A DNA stretch of 64,000 nucleotides from contig NZ_CP009429.1 of the NCBI RefSeq assembly GCF_001314325.1, positions 3,534,501-3,598,500 on the forward strand, in the 5' to 3' direction. This stretch comes from Sphingopyxis macrogoltabida (lineage in GTDB: Bacteria; Pseudomonadota; Alphaproteobacteria; Sphingomonadales; Sphingomonadaceae). The notes below the pieces were generated by a model, which saw only the letters and a program-made list of their open reading frames with translations, was not told the DNA's origin and did not search any database. Made by a program: the position numbers and the translations under genes. Every line of letters begins with the position of its first letter. Within the stretch, counting starts at the first letter, position 1. Below are positions 33,909-43,742 of this stretch, one piece after another.

Positions 33909-36116
33909 TCATACCGCGTCCGGCAGCCTGCCGATAAGCTTGTCGAGGGTGACCGGATAGTCGCGCACCCGCACGCCGGTGGCGTTGTAGATGGCGTTCG
34001 CGACCGCGGCGGCGACGCCGCAAATACCGAGTTCGCCGACGCCCTTCGCCTTCATCGGCGAGGTCGTCGGGTCGGTTTCATCGAGGAAGATCACCTCCTG
34101 ATGCGGGATGTCGGCGTGGACGGGCACTTCATAGCCCGCGAGGTCGTGGTTGACGAAAAAGCCGAAACGCTTGTCGACCGCCAGTTCCTCCATCAACGCC
34201 GCGCCCGCCCCCATCGTCATCGCACCGATCACCTGGCTGCGCGCCGCCTTGGGGTTCAGGATGCGGCCTGCGGCACAGACCGCCAGCATCCGGCGAATGC
34301 GGATTTCGCCCGTCATCGCATCGACGCCGACTTCGCAGAAATGCGCGCCGAAGGTCGATTGCTGATATTTTTCGGCGAGGTCGCCATATTCCATCATGTC
34401 TTCGGCGACGAGTTCGCCGTCGGCGGCCGCATCGCCAAGCGCGGCGCTGCGCTTTCCGGACTTGACCTTGCCGTCCGCGAACACGGCATCGGCGGCGTTC
34501 ATTCCAAGCTTCTGCGCCACCGCTTCGCGCAGCTTCACGCAGGCGGCATAGACGCCGGCGGTCGAGCTGTTCGCGCCCCATTGCCCGCCCGATCCCGCCG
34601 AGACGGGGAAAGCCGAATCGCCGAGCTTCACGACGACCTTGTCGAGCGGCAGCCCCATCATTTCGGCGGCGGTCTGCGCGATGATCGTATAGGTGCCGGT
34701 GCCGATGTCGGTCATGTCGGTCTCGACCGTCACCACTCCCGACCGGTCGAGCCGGACCCGCGCCGCCGAGGGTCCGTTGAGGTTGTTGCGGAATGCGGCC
34801 GCGACGCCCATTCCGACCAGCCAACGCCCGTCGCGGACCAGCCCCGGTTTGGCATTGCGCTTCGCCCAGCCGAATTTCTCGCCGCCCACGGTCAGGCATT
34901 CGCCCAGCTGGCGCTGCGAAAAGCGCCGCTCGGGCTTTTCGGGGTCAACCTGCGTGTCGTTGAGGATACGCAGCGCAATCGGATCCATGCCCAGTTTCTC
35001 GGCCAGTTCATCGACCGCGATCTCGAGTGCCATCAGGCCGGGCGCTTCGCCGGGTGCGCGCATCGCATTGCCTTCGGGCAGGTCGAGCACCGCGAGCCGC
35101 ATCGCGGTCATCCGGTTCTCGCCGGCATAAAGCAGCCGGGTCTGCGCCACCGCGGTTTCGGGGCCGCCGCCGGGCAGGTCGCCCGACCAGCTTTGGTGGC
35201 CGATCGCTGTAATCTTGCCCTCGGCGGTCGCGCCGAGCCGGACGCGCTGGATCGTCGCCGGCCGGTGCGTCGTGTTGTTGATCATCAACGGCCGCGCCAG
35301 CGCGACCTTGACCGGCCGGCCAGCCGCCTTGGCACCGAGCACCGCGAGCAAGGCATCGGCGCGGTTGAACAATTTGCCGCCGAAGCCGCCGCCGATATAG
35401 GGCGAATCGAAGCGGATATTTTCCTTCGGGATGCCCAGCGTCTTGGCCATGTCGCCGACCGACCAGGCGATCATCTGGTTCGACGTCCACACCGTCAGCT
35501 TGTCGCCCTCCCACGCCGCGATCGACGCATGCGGTTCCATCATCGCATGGCTGTGGTCGGGGGTGGTGTAGCGCGCGTCGATCTGCACCGGCGCCTCGGC
35601 AAAGGCGCCGGCGAAATTGCCAATGGCGGTGTCGGGTTCGACCCCGAACGACGCCGCCGGCTTGGCCGCGCCATCCAGCGCGGCGGCGAGGTCATAGTTG
35701 CCCTTGCTGCGGGCATATTCGACCCGGACGAGCGCGGCGGCGGCGCGCGCCTGTTCGAAGCTTTCGGCAACGACGAGCGCGATCGCCTGATGATAATGGT
35801 CTATCGCGGGGCCGCCGAGCAATTTGGCGGTGTTGAAATCGCCTTTCGTGAGCTTGCCCGCATTGTCGGCAGTGACGACCGCAAGAACGCCGGGCGCCGC
35901 CTTGGCGTCGGCGAGGTTCATCGATGCGATCCGCCCCTTGGCGATCGCGGCGCCGACGACGAAGCCATAGGCCTGGTTCGCCGCGACATCGTGGCGTTCA
36001 TAAGCATAAGGTGCGGTGCCGGTCGTCTTGAGCGGGCCGTCGATGCGGTTCGTCGGCTTGCCGACGACCTTGAGCTGGTCGATCGGGTTGGTCGTGGCGG
36101 GGGTCTCGAATTTCAT
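33909..36116 (-). CDS. paoC: Aldehyde oxidoreductase molybdenum-binding subunit (PaoC-like)
   Basis: This 735-residue xanthine-oxidase-family catalytic subunit binds molybdenum cytosine dinucleotide cofactor and oxidises aldehydes to acids. The N-terminal domain (DGPLKTTGTAPYAYE) is followed by cofactor-binding regions YIGGGFGGKLFNR, MRAPGEAPG and GSGGQWGANSS. The essential Glu is in MKAKGVGELGICG near the C-terminus. It lacks its own signal and should be carried with the Tat-exported 2Fe-2S subunit. Four bases separate it from the FAD subunit gene. Similarity to PaoC is by gene order and subunit type; the substrate is unproven. Confidence 0.92.
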   Translation of the reverse strand: MKFETPATTNPIDQLKVVGKPTNRIDGPLKTTGTAPYAYERHDVAANQAYGFVVGAAIAKGRIASMNLADAKAAPGVLAVVTADNAGKLTKGDFNTAKLLGGPAIDHYHQAIALVVAESFEQARAAAALVRVEYARSKGNYDLAAALDGAAKPAASFGVEPDTAIGNFAGAFAEAPVQIDARYTTPDHSHAMMEPHASIAAWEGDKLTVWTSNQMIAWSVGDMAKTLGIPKENIRFDSPYIGGGFGGKLFNRADALLAVLGAKAAGRPVKVALARPLMINNTTHRPATIQRVRLGATAEGKITAIGHQSWSGDLPGGGPETAVAQTRLLYAGENRMTAMRLAVLDLPEGNAMRAPGEAPGLMALEIAVDELAEKLGMDPIALRILNDTQVDPEKPERRFSQRQLGECLTVGGEKFGWAKRNAKPGLVRDGRWLVGMGVAAAFRNNLNGPSAARVRLDRSGVVTVETDMTDIGTGTYTIIAQTAAEMMGLPLDKVVVKLGDSAFPVSAGSGGQWGANSSTAGVYAACVKLREAVAQKLGMNAADAVFADGKVKSGKRSAALGDAAADGELVAEDMMEYGDLAEKYQQSTFGAHFCEVGVDAMTGEIRIRRMLAVCAAGRILNPKAARSQVIGAMTMGAGAALMEELAVDKRFGFFVNHDLAGYEVPVHADIPHQEVIFLDETDPTTSPMKAKGVGELGICGVAAAVANAIYNATGVRVRDYPVTLDKLIGRLPDAV

Positions 36117-36119
36117 GGC

Positions 36120-37070
36120 TCAGCCCCTCGCCTCTGCCAGCACCCCGGCGAGCGTGCGCTCGACCAGCGGGAGCTTGTAGGCATTTTCATGGGTGGTCTT
36201 CGCGCCCGCAAGCAAACCGGCGGCGACCGCCTTGGCGCCGCGCGGCAACTCCGCCTCTGCCGCCTCGACCCGCCAGGGCTGGTAACCGACCCCGCCGAGC
36301 GCGACGCGGCCCGTCCCGTCCTTCTGCACGATCGCGCCGACCGAAATCAGTGCGAAGGCATAGGAGGCGCGGTCGCGGACCTTGTGATAGACATGCGTTC
36401 CGCCGACCGGTCTGGGGAGCGTCACCGCGGTGATCAGCTCGCCGGGCGCCAGCGTGGTTTCGAGATGCGGCGTCGTACCGGGAGCGCGGTAGAAACCGGC
36501 AATCGGAATCGCGCGCGCCTTGCCCGCGGCGTCGACCGTTTCGACCACCGCGTCGAGCGCGCGCATCGCCACCGCCATGTCGCTGGGATGCGTCGCGATG
36601 CACGCCTCGCTGGCGCCGACCACCGCGTGCAGCCGGTTGAAGCCGCCGATCGCGGCGCAGCCGCTGCCCGGCTTGCGCTTGTTGCACGGCTGGTTGGTGT
36701 CGTAAAAATAGGGGCAGCGCGTTCGCTGGAGCAGATTGCCCGCGGTCGTCGCCTTGTTGCGGAGCTGCCCCGAGGCGCCCGCGACCAGCGCGCGCGACAG
36801 CAGGCCATAGTCGCGCCGCACCCGCGCATCGCTGGCAAGATCGGTGTTGCGCACCATCGCGCCGATGCGCAGCCCGCCCTCCCCGGTCGCCTCGATCTTG
36901 TCGAGCGCGAGACGGCTGACATCGATCAGATGCGCCGGGGTCTCGATCTCGAGCTTCATCAGATCAAGCAAATTGGTACCGCCCGCGATAAAGCGCGCGC
37001 CGGGCGCGCGAGCGAAGGCAGCGGTGGCGGCGGCAGGTGTATCGACGCGTTCGTAAGTGAAGCTTTTCAT
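36120..37070 (-). CDS. paoB: Aldehyde oxidoreductase FAD-binding subunit (PaoB-like)
   Basis: This 316-residue subunit passes electrons from the molybdenum and iron-sulfur centres via FAD. FAD-binding motifs are [15 protein letters not shown] and [16 protein letters not shown]. The insert [26 protein letters not shown] has cysteines matching the extra [4Fe-4S] cluster of PaoB-type subunits, absent from classic xanthine dehydrogenases. ATG 37070 ([12 protein letters not shown]) overlaps the stop of the upstream 2Fe-2S gene by four bases. Confidence 0.93.
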   Translation of the reverse strand: MKSFTYERVDTPAAATAAFARAPGARFIAGGTNLLDLMKLEIETPAHLIDVSRLALDKIEATGEGGLRIGAMVRNTDLASDARVRRDYGLLSRALVAGASGQLRNKATTAGNLLQRTRCPYFYDTNQPCNKRKPGSGCAAIGGFNRLHAVVGASEACIATHPSDMAVAMRALDAVVETVDAAGKARAIPIAGFYRAPGTTPHLETTLAPGELITAVTLPRPVGGTHVYHKVRDRASYAFALISVGAIVQKDGTGRVALGGVGYQPWRVEAAEAELPRGAKAVAAGLLAGAKTTHENAYKLPLVERTLAGVLAEARG

Positions 37071-37708
37071 GCCTTCACCCCCGCGACATCGGTGATCGCA
37101 TCGATGATGTTCGAATAGGCGCCGCAGCGGCAGATATTGCCGCTCATTCGCTCGCGCAGCTCCATGGCCGTCACCTTGGGCCGCGCGGTCAGGTCGGCGG
37201 TGACGTGGCTCGGGACACCGGCCTTGATTTCGTCGAGCACCGCGACCGCCGAGCAGATTTGCCCCGGGGTACAATAGCCGCATTGATAGCCGTCATGGTC
37301 GACGAACGCCTGCTGCATCGCATGCATGTCGCCGGGCGTGCCCAGCCCTTCGATCGTGGTGATCCTGTCGCCGTCGTGCATCACCGCGAGCGTCAGGCAA
37401 CTGTTGATCCGCCGCCCGTCGACGATGACGGTGCAGGCGCCGCACTGGCCGTGATCGCAGCCCTTCTTGGTGCCCGTCAGATGCAGATGTTCGCGCAGCG
37501 CATCGAGCAGCGAAGTGCGCGTGTCGAGGTCGAGCGTGCGCGTCGTGCCGTTCACTTCGAACGCGACCTGGGCAGTGGGCGGCGGCGTGGCCGCGGGCCG
37601 TGCGCCTGCGGCGGCTTCGGCGGGCACCAATGTCGCGGCTGCGACCGATGCCGCGCTGCCCGCGAGCATACCGCGCCGCGACAGCTCGAATTCCCCGGGG
37701 GTCTGCAT
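37067..37708 (-). CDS. paoA: Aldehyde oxidoreductase 2Fe-2S subunit with Tat signal (PaoA-like)
   Basis: This 213-residue subunit has two [2Fe-2S] clusters: [18 protein letters not shown] and the distal pair QCGYCTPGQ and [11 protein letters not shown]. The N-terminus [24 protein letters not shown] is a twin-arginine signal, so the folded heterotrimer is exported to the periplasm, as for E. coli PaoABC. ATG 37708 is used; the frame runs upstream without family similarity. First gene of a three-gene operon, with overlaps to the next gene, and divergent from the DUF2339 gene 270 bp away. Confidence 0.94.
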   Translation of the reverse strand: MQTPGEFELSRRGMLAGSAASVAAATLVPAEAAAGARPAATPPPTAQVAFEVNGTTRTLDLDTRTSLLDALREHLHLTGTKKGCDHGQCGACTVIVDGRRINSCLTLAVMHDGDRITTIEGLGTPGDMHAMQQAFVDHDGYQCGYCTPGQICSAVAVLDEIKAGVPSHVTADLTARPKVTAMELRERMSGNICRCGAYSNIIDAITDVAGVKA

Positions 37709-37978
37709 GCGTGTCTCCGATTCTCTTTTCTGTTTGCCGGCAGGCGCGGAACCCGCGGGAAAGGTCAGGCAGTCGATGCCGCGCGGTTCTGTGATGACCG
37801 CGTCGGCGAAGAAACTTCGGTGTTTGATAACGGTATCAGATTGGCGTTGGCGCGAACAGATAGCGGGCAAGAAATCTTCTTCGGCGAACTCCGCAACCGC
37901 GAGCAACCGTGGCGCATCTGCGAGGCCAATCGAAATTGGCGCCATTGCCTGCTACGAGGGTCGGCCGAAGGGATTAAC

Positions 37979-40957
37979 ATGTTCGACTTCTTCGCCTTTC
38001 TTGCCATCATCACCCTGTTCATCCTGCTGATGGATACGCGCAGCCGCCTGAAGCGATCCGAAGCGATGTGGAAGGACACGGCAAAACGGATCGGCGCGCT
38101 GCAACAAGGCCGGACGGTAGTCACGGCGGCGGAAAAAGCGGCGCAGGATGTCGCAACGCCCGTTCCCGAAACCGCCGTTCCCGTGCGAGGCGAGCCCGCT
38201 GTCGCATTCACGGCGGCACCTCCCGCAGCGATGTCCGACATGGCGCCGGAGACAGCGAAGGCCGAACCCGCATCTCCGGTCGCAACGCCGTCGCCGCGAA
38301 AGAAGGCGAAAGCCCCCGCGCCGTCCGAACCGCCGCGCAGCCTTGCGTCGCGGTTCGAGAATCTGTTCGGCAAAACGTTGCCGATCTGGGCCGGCGGCCT
38401 CACCCTCGCCATCGCGGGCGTGCTCATCGTTCGCTACGCGATCGACGCAGGTTTCTTTGCGCGCGTCTTCACGCCGGGGGTGCAGATCGTCACCGGGCTG
38501 CTGTTCGGCATCGCGCTGATCGGCGGCGCCGAATATGCCTGGCGCAACGAAGCGAAGCTGCGTGACGTGCGTGTGCCGCAGGCACTGTCGGGCGCGGGGA
38601 TCGCGACGCTCTATGCCGCGATCATGGTCGCGGCGAATGTCTATCAGCTTGTCGGACCCCTGCTGGCCTTTTTCACGCTCGCGCTCGTTACCGCGGCGGC
38701 GCTCGGCCTGTCGCTCCGTTTCGGCCCGCCCAGCGCGCTGCTCGGCCTCGCCGGCGGACTCGCGGCGCCGGCGATGGTTGGCGCGGTCGAACCCAATGTG
38801 CCGCTGCTCGCCGTCTATCTCGCGCTCACGATCGCGGGGCTTGCCGGCGTCGCCAAGACCCGGCGCTGGCCGTGGCTCGCACTCGCCGCGCTGGTCGGCG
38901 GCGCTGGCTGGGGCGTGTGGATGGTCCTCACAAGCGCTGCGCTCGACACGCTCGCATCGCTGTCGACCGGCGGTTTCGTGCTGCTGCTTGCGATTGCCGT
39001 GCCGATGCTCGGCTATGACGGGCCACGCGCGGCAATGCTGCGCGCGGCCTCTGCCATCGTCGGGGCGCTCCAACTCGCCTTGCTCGTCGGCTATGGCGGC
39101 TTCGCGCCGCTGCACTGGGGTCTGTTCGCGCTGATCGCGGCTGCCGGTCAGTGGCTGGCATGGCGCGAACGCGGCTTCGCCATCGTTCCGACGATCAGCC
39201 TGTTCCTGTCGCTGGCGCTGCTCGCCGCCTGGCCCGACCCGACACCCTTCTGGTTCGGCCTCATCGGCCTTTCGCTGCTGGCGATCCACGCGGGTCCGCT
39301 TCTTGCGCGACTGTGGGCTGTTCCCCGGGAATTGCGGCGCACATGGGAAGTCTGCGCGCTCGCCGTCGCGCCGCTGCCGCTCACCAAATGGCATTTCTGG
39401 GATATCGCCGACAATAGCCTCGCCCTCGTGGCGCTCGGCGGCGCTCTCCTTGCGGCTGCGGGCATCGCGCGCGGGTGGCGAGCCCCCGATCGCGGCAGCG
39501 ACAGCCGCGTTGCATGGCTGGCAGCGACCGCCGGCGCGCTGCTGGCGCTCGCGCTCCTGCTGATCCTGCCGATGTGGACGGCGCCGCTTGCCGTCGCGGC
39601 CATCGCGGCAGGCCTCCTCTTCTTCGGCAAGGCAGCGGGCGACCGGCGCATCGAGCGGGTGGCGACGGGCTTCCTGGCGGCAGCTGTTGTAGTCCTCGTC
39701 GCGACGCCGCTGGCGCTCGACGAATTACCCCGACTGATAGAAGGCGCCGCAAGCGCCGACAGCCGGGCGCTGCTCCGCTGGATCGGCCTTGCCGCAGCCG
39801 CGCTCCTGTTCGCGGTCCGCGCCGAAGGCGCGGTGGTGCGACGGATCGGGCAGGCCGCGGCGGCGCTGCTCGTCTATGGCGCCTGTGCCCAGTTCCTTCC
39901 CTTGCGCGCGCTGATGCTGGTCCCGGCACTCGGCGGCGCGGCGGCGCTGCTCGCGGCACGGCGGGTGCGGATCGACCGCGTCGATGCCGCGGCCGCAAGT
40001 TTCACCCTCCTCGGCCTCGGCTGGGCCGCCCTCCCGATCGCCTCCTGGATCACGGAGGCGTTGCTTTCGCTCGCTGCCCTACCGATGCAGCTCGAGAGCG
40101 GCCTGTTGACCGCCGAGCCGCTACTGCTGCGGCTCTTGCTTCCCGCGCTGTTCTTCGGGGTTTCGCTGTGGCTGATCCGCGACAGCGTGCCGCGCTGGCT
40201 CCGGATCGCCGGCATCGCCCTTGCCGGAACCGTCGGCGGCATCGCGCTGCACGCTTTCTATCGCCTCGGCTTCGCCGCGCTGGCGGGCGACGATTTCGTC
40301 GCAACCGGGATCGTCCAGCGGCTCGTTTGGGAAGGCTTGCTGATCGGCGGCGGCTGGCTTGCGCTGCGCCGCGGCATGACGGGCCTCGCCCGCCCGCTCA
40401 TCCTTGCCGGCACCGCACATGCCCTGCTTTACGGGCTTGCCCTCCACAATCCGCTGTGGTCGGCGCAGGCGGTCGGCGCATGGCCGCTGGCGAACCTGCT
40501 GCTGCCGCTGTTCCTGCTGCCATGGTTCGGGCTGACCCGCATCCCGGCGCTCTTCGCCAAGCCGCCGGCCGCGCTCGACCGCTTCGTGCAGGTCGCCGTC
40601 ATGCTGCTCGTCGCGGGTTTTGCCTGGGCGACGCTGCGCCAGTTCTTCCACGGCACGCTGCTCGCGGAGGGCGGGGTGACCGATGCCGAGAATATCCTGC
40701 GGTCGATCCTGCTCCTCGCACTCGCGCTCGGCTTCCTGCTCTGGGGTATCCGTACGCAGGGCCACGACTGGCGGATCGCTTCGCTGGTGCTGATGATCGG
40801 CGCCGCCGGCAAGGTCTTCCTGTTCGACGCCTCGGGGCTCGAGGGGCTGGCGCGGATCGGTTCGTTCGTCGCGCTCGGCTTCAGCCTGATCGGGATCGGC
40901 TGGCTTTACAGCCGCCAGCTCGCGCCGGACACGCCGCGCGAGTCAGCGACCGGATAG
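37979..40957 (+). CDS. Large DUF2339 multi-pass membrane protein
   Basis: This 992-residue protein begins MFDFFAFLAIITLFILLMD, then has a charged and proline/alanine-rich cytosolic linker (about residues 20-125), then more than 20 hydrophobic helices. SRFENLFGKTLPIWAGGLTLAIAG and PQALSGAGIATLYAAI are DUF2339 hallmarks. Family function is not established; cell-envelope roles have been suggested for some members. ATG 37979 is preceded by AAGGGATTA. It is a single gene with its own promoter region shared with the divergent paoA operon. Confidence 0.92.
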   Translation: MFDFFAFLAIITLFILLMDTRSRLKRSEAMWKDTAKRIGALQQGRTVVTAAEKAAQDVATPVPETAVPVRGEPAVAFTAAPPAAMSDMAPETAKAEPASPVATPSPRKKAKAPAPSEPPRSLASRFENLFGKTLPIWAGGLTLAIAGVLIVRYAIDAGFFARVFTPGVQIVTGLLFGIALIGGAEYAWRNEAKLRDVRVPQALSGAGIATLYAAIMVAANVYQLVGPLLAFFTLALVTAAALGLSLRFGPPSALLGLAGGLAAPAMVGAVEPNVPLLAVYLALTIAGLAGVAKTRRWPWLALAALVGGAGWGVWMVLTSAALDTLASLSTGGFVLLLAIAVPMLGYDGPRAAMLRAASAIVGALQLALLVGYGGFAPLHWGLFALIAAAGQWLAWRERGFAIVPTISLFLSLALLAAWPDPTPFWFGLIGLSLLAIHAGPLLARLWAVPRELRRTWEVCALAVAPLPLTKWHFWDIADNSLALVALGGALLAAAGIARGWRAPDRGSDSRVAWLAATAGALLALALLLILPMWTAPLAVAAIAAGLLFFGKAAGDRRIERVATGFLAAAVVVLVATPLALDELPRLIEGAASADSRALLRWIGLAAAALLFAVRAEGAVVRRIGQAAAALLVYGACAQFLPLRALMLVPALGGAAALLAARRVRIDRVDAAAASFTLLGLGWAALPIASWITEALLSLAALPMQLESGLLTAEPLLLRLLLPALFFGVSLWLIRDSVPRWLRIAGIALAGTVGGIALHAFYRLGFAALAGDDFVATGIVQRLVWEGLLIGGGWLALRRGMTGLARPLILAGTAHALLYGLALHNPLWSAQAVGAWPLANLLLPLFLLPWFGLTRIPALFAKPPAALDRFVQVAVMLLVAGFAWATLRQFFHGTLLAEGGVTDAENILRSILLLALALGFLLWGIRTQGHDWRIASLVLMIGAAGKVFLFDASGLEGLARIGSFVALGFSLIGIGWLYSRQLAPDTPRESATG

Positions 40958-40988
40958 GGCATGGCCGGCAGCCCGGCCGGCCATGCCC
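40957..40988. terminator. Hairpin between convergent DUF2339 and ald genes
   Basis: GGGCATGGCCGG (40957-40968) and CCGGCCATGCCC (40977-40988) form a perfect 12-bp stem with an 8-base loop. It starts at the last base of the DUF2339 stop and ends 10 bases before the ald stop. No U-tract is present, so a bidirectional terminator is likely but not certain. Confidence 0.65.
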
Positions 40989-40998
40989 CTCACGGCCA

Positions 40999-42123
40999 TC
41001 AGGCCGCGAGTTTACGGATCGTGTCGCGTCCGTCGGCGAACGACAGGCCGAGCGCCTCGGCGACCGCTTCGTTGGTCACCTTGCCGCCCGAGACGTTCAG
41101 GCCGGCGAGCAGATGGGGGTCTTCGTCGAGTGCTGCGAGGCCCTTGTCGGCGAGCGCGAGGCCGAACGGCAAGGTCGCATTGTTGAGCGCCTGGCTCGAC
41201 GTCAGCGGCACCGCGCCGGGCATGTTCGCGACGCAATAATGAATCACGCCGTCGACCTCGAAGGTCGGGTTTTCGTGCGTCGTCGGGCGCGAGGTTTCAA
41301 AGCAGCCGCCCTGATCGATCGCGACGTCGACCAGAACCGAACGCGGCTTCATCCGGCCCAGCATCGCACGCGACACCAGCTTCGGCGCGCTCGCGCCGGG
41401 CACGAGGACTGCGCCGACGGTAACATCGGCGTCGACCAGCTCTTCCTCGATGCTGTCGATCGTCGACATGCGGGTCCGCACGCGGCCGCCGAACAGTTCG
41501 TCGAGCTGGCGCAGGCGCGGCACCGAACGGTCGACGATCGTCACTTCGGCGCCGAGGCCGACTGCCATGCGCGCCGCATGCGTGCCGACGACGCCGCCGC
41601 CGATCACGAGGACGCGCGCCGGGGCCACGCCGGGGACGCCGCCGAGGAGCAGCCCGCGACCACCGGCATGGCGGCGCAACGCCGAACCGGCCGCTTCGAT
41701 CGCCAGACGCCCGGCGACTTCGCTCATCGGCGCCAGCAGCGGCAGCGCGCCGGTGCGGTCGGTGACCGTCTCATAGGCGATTGCGTGGCAGCCTGATGCG
41801 AGCAAGCCCTTCGTCTGCTCGGGATCGGGGGCGAGATGGAGGTAGGTGAAGAGGATTTGACCCTCGCGCAACTGGACCCATTCGGACGGCTGCGGTTCCT
41901 TGACCTTCACCACCATTTCGGCGCGCTTGAAGACTTCGGCGGCGTCGGCCGCGATCGTCGCACCGGCGGCGCGATAGACATCGTCGTCGGCGCCGATGCC
42001 GAGCCCCGCGCCGGTTTCGACGAGCACGTCGTGGCCGCGGGCGACATATTCGCGCACCGAGCCCGGGGTCAGGCCGACGCGATATTCATGGGTCTTGATC
42101 TCTTTGGGAACGCCTAACAGCAT
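40999..42123 (-). CDS. ald: Alanine dehydrogenase
   Basis: Ald interconverts L-alanine and pyruvate with NAD. The 374-residue protein starts MLLGVPKEIKTHEYRVGLTPGS and contains the substrate region VKVKEPQPSEW, the glycine-rich NAD fold VLVIGGGVVGTHAARMAVGLGAEVTIVD, and VDVAIDQGGCFETSRPTTH. The C-terminus HYCVANMPGAVPLTSSQALNNATLPF is typical. ATG 42123 matches family starts. It could serve alanine catabolism together with the upstream amino-acid permease, which is on the same strand 115 bp away. Confidence 0.96.
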   Translation of the reverse strand: MLLGVPKEIKTHEYRVGLTPGSVREYVARGHDVLVETGAGLGIGADDDVYRAAGATIAADAAEVFKRAEMVVKVKEPQPSEWVQLREGQILFTYLHLAPDPEQTKGLLASGCHAIAYETVTDRTGALPLLAPMSEVAGRLAIEAAGSALRRHAGGRGLLLGGVPGVAPARVLVIGGGVVGTHAARMAVGLGAEVTIVDRSVPRLRQLDELFGGRVRTRMSTIDSIEEELVDADVTVGAVLVPGASAPKLVSRAMLGRMKPRSVLVDVAIDQGGCFETSRPTTHENPTFEVDGVIHYCVANMPGAVPLTSSQALNNATLPFGLALADKGLAALDEDPHLLAGLNVSGGKVTNEAVAEALGLSFADGRDTIRKLAA

Positions 42124-42238
42124 AATGCCTCCGGTCATTGGGGATTGAGCCGGACGCGCGCCCGGCGGCTGGGGCAACTACCCTCCCCACCCCCGCCCCG
42201 CGCAAACGAGTAATGCTGCTTCCGAGGATGAGGGTTTT

Positions 42239-43639
42239 TCATCCTGCCGCGAGTTTGCTCCTGTGGTGGCCGTAGAGCGCGTAGATCAGGATTCCGACGG
42301 CATTCCAGACCAGACACCACAGCAATGTCTGCGCGGGCAGGCTGAAGAAGAGATAGAGGCAGCCGCCGACCGCGCCGAGACTGACCAGCGCGACGGCCGG
42401 GACACGAAACGGACGCGGCAGGTCGGGAGAGCGCCGGCGCAGGATGATCAGGCAAAGGCCGACGGCGATGAAGGCGATCAGCGTACCCGCATTGGCGAGC
42501 GCGGCGATCTCGCCGATCGGCAGCAGCCCGGCAAGGATCGCAACGAGCACCGCGGTCATCACCGTGATCCGCGTCGGCGTGCCGCGGCTCGAGATCCGCG
42601 CCCATCCTTGCGGCAGGAAACCGTCGCGCGCCATCGCGAGGAAGATGCGGCTCTGCCCGTACAGGAAGGCGAGAAGTACGGTCGGCAGCGCAATCACCGC
42701 CGCGGTCGCGACGACGTGTGCGACGCCTGCTTGGTCGATCGAGCGAAGGATCAGCGCGAGCGGCTCGGGGCTATCCGCAAACCGCGTGAAAGAAACCGCA
42801 CCGACGGCAGTCGCGGCGACGAGCAGGTAGATGAGCGTGCAGACGACCATCGACCCGATGATGCCGATCGCCAGATCGCGCTCGGGCCGCTTGGTCTCCT
42901 CCGCCGCGGTCGAAATCGCATCGAAGCCGTAAAAGGCGAAGAAGATGATCGCCGCCGCCGCCATCACGCCGCGCTGCACGCCATCGCCGCCGGCGCCCGC
43001 CGCGAAGCCATAGGGCATGAAAGGATCGAGGTTCGCGGCATCGAAATGCGGCAAGGCGTAGAAGACAAAGAGCGACAGGGTCGCGATCTTGACCAGCACG
43101 AGCACGGCATTGATGCGCGCACTCTCGCGCGTCCCGAGCAACAGCAAGCCCGTGACCACGGCGATGATGAACACCGCGGGCAGGTTGATGATCCCGCCGA
43201 GTTCGGGCCCCTGCGTCAGCGCCGCCGGAAAACCGATGCCGGCGAGCAGCGGCGAGGCATAGCCCGACCAGCCGACCGCGACCGTCGACACGACCAGCGA
43301 ATATTCGAGGATCAGGCTCCACCCGACCACCCAGGCGATCGCTTCGCCGAGCACCGCATAGGAATAGCTGTAGGCGCTGCCCGCCGCCGGCATCATCGCG
43401 GCAAGCTCGGCATAAGCGAGCGCCGCGCACGCGCACACCGCACCGGCGATGACGAAGGACAGCAGCACCGCGGGACCGGCGCGGTCGGCACCGACCCCGA
43501 TCAGCGTCAAAATGCCGGTACCGACGATCGCCCCGACGCCGAGCGCCATCAGGTGCGGCCACGACAGGGTCGGCGGCAGCGCGTCGGGGTGGCGTTCTCC
43601 GGCCGGGGCGATCGGCTTGCGGCGTGTCCAGCTATTCAA
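42239..43639 (-). CDS. APC-family amino-acid permease (cationic amino-acid transporter type)
   Basis: This 466-residue permease has 12 predicted helices. HLMALGVGAIVGTGILTLIGVGAD is the GxG(I/T)G motif of helix 1, and IIFFAFYGFDAISTAAEETKRPERDLAIGIIGS is the consensus of helix 6 and the following loop in the CAT/YhdG group. It should import amino acids by proton symport. The start appears to be TTG 43639 with GGAG 8-9 bases upstream; the next in-frame ATG falls inside the first helix. Alanine dehydrogenase follows on the same strand. Confidence 0.92.
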   Translation of the reverse strand: MNSWTRRKPIAPAGERHPDALPPTLSWPHLMALGVGAIVGTGILTLIGVGADRAGPAVLLSFVIAGAVCACAALAYAELAAMMPAAGSAYSYSYAVLGEAIAWVVGWSLILEYSLVVSTVAVGWSGYASPLLAGIGFPAALTQGPELGGIINLPAVFIIAVVTGLLLLGTRESARINAVLVLVKIATLSLFVFYALPHFDAANLDPFMPYGFAAGAGGDGVQRGVMAAAAIIFFAFYGFDAISTAAEETKRPERDLAIGIIGSMVVCTLIYLLVAATAVGAVSFTRFADSPEPLALILRSIDQAGVAHVVATAAVIALPTVLLAFLYGQSRIFLAMARDGFLPQGWARISSRGTPTRITVMTAVLVAILAGLLPIGEIAALANAGTLIAFIAVGLCLIILRRRSPDLPRPFRVPAVALVSLGAVGGCLYLFFSLPAQTLLWCLVWNAVGILIYALYGHHRSKLAAG

Positions 43640-43664
43640 TGCGGTTCTCCGGTCGAAAATAGAC

Positions 43665-43739
43665 GGTCATCCCGGCTCTCGCCGGGATTCCGCCGCTTGG
43701 TTATGAAGCATCGTCGGGATCCCGGTCCGTGCCGGGAGA
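43665..43739. repeat. Degenerate copy of the GTCATCCCGGC repeat
   Basis: GGTCATCCCGGC-TCTC-GCCGGGATTCC (43665-43691) matches the family of the repeat after murA. A second, more degenerate arm, TCGGGATCCCGGTCCGTGCCGGGAG, follows up to 43739. It lies between the CocE-type gene stop and the permease start and could terminate transcription. Confidence 0.7.
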
Positions 43740-43742
43740 AAA

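Noticed and set aside
34101..37118. A 1005-codon open frame on the plus strand
   Set aside because: It mirrors the paoC and paoB genes and has the Arg/Asp/His-rich composition of an antisense frame.
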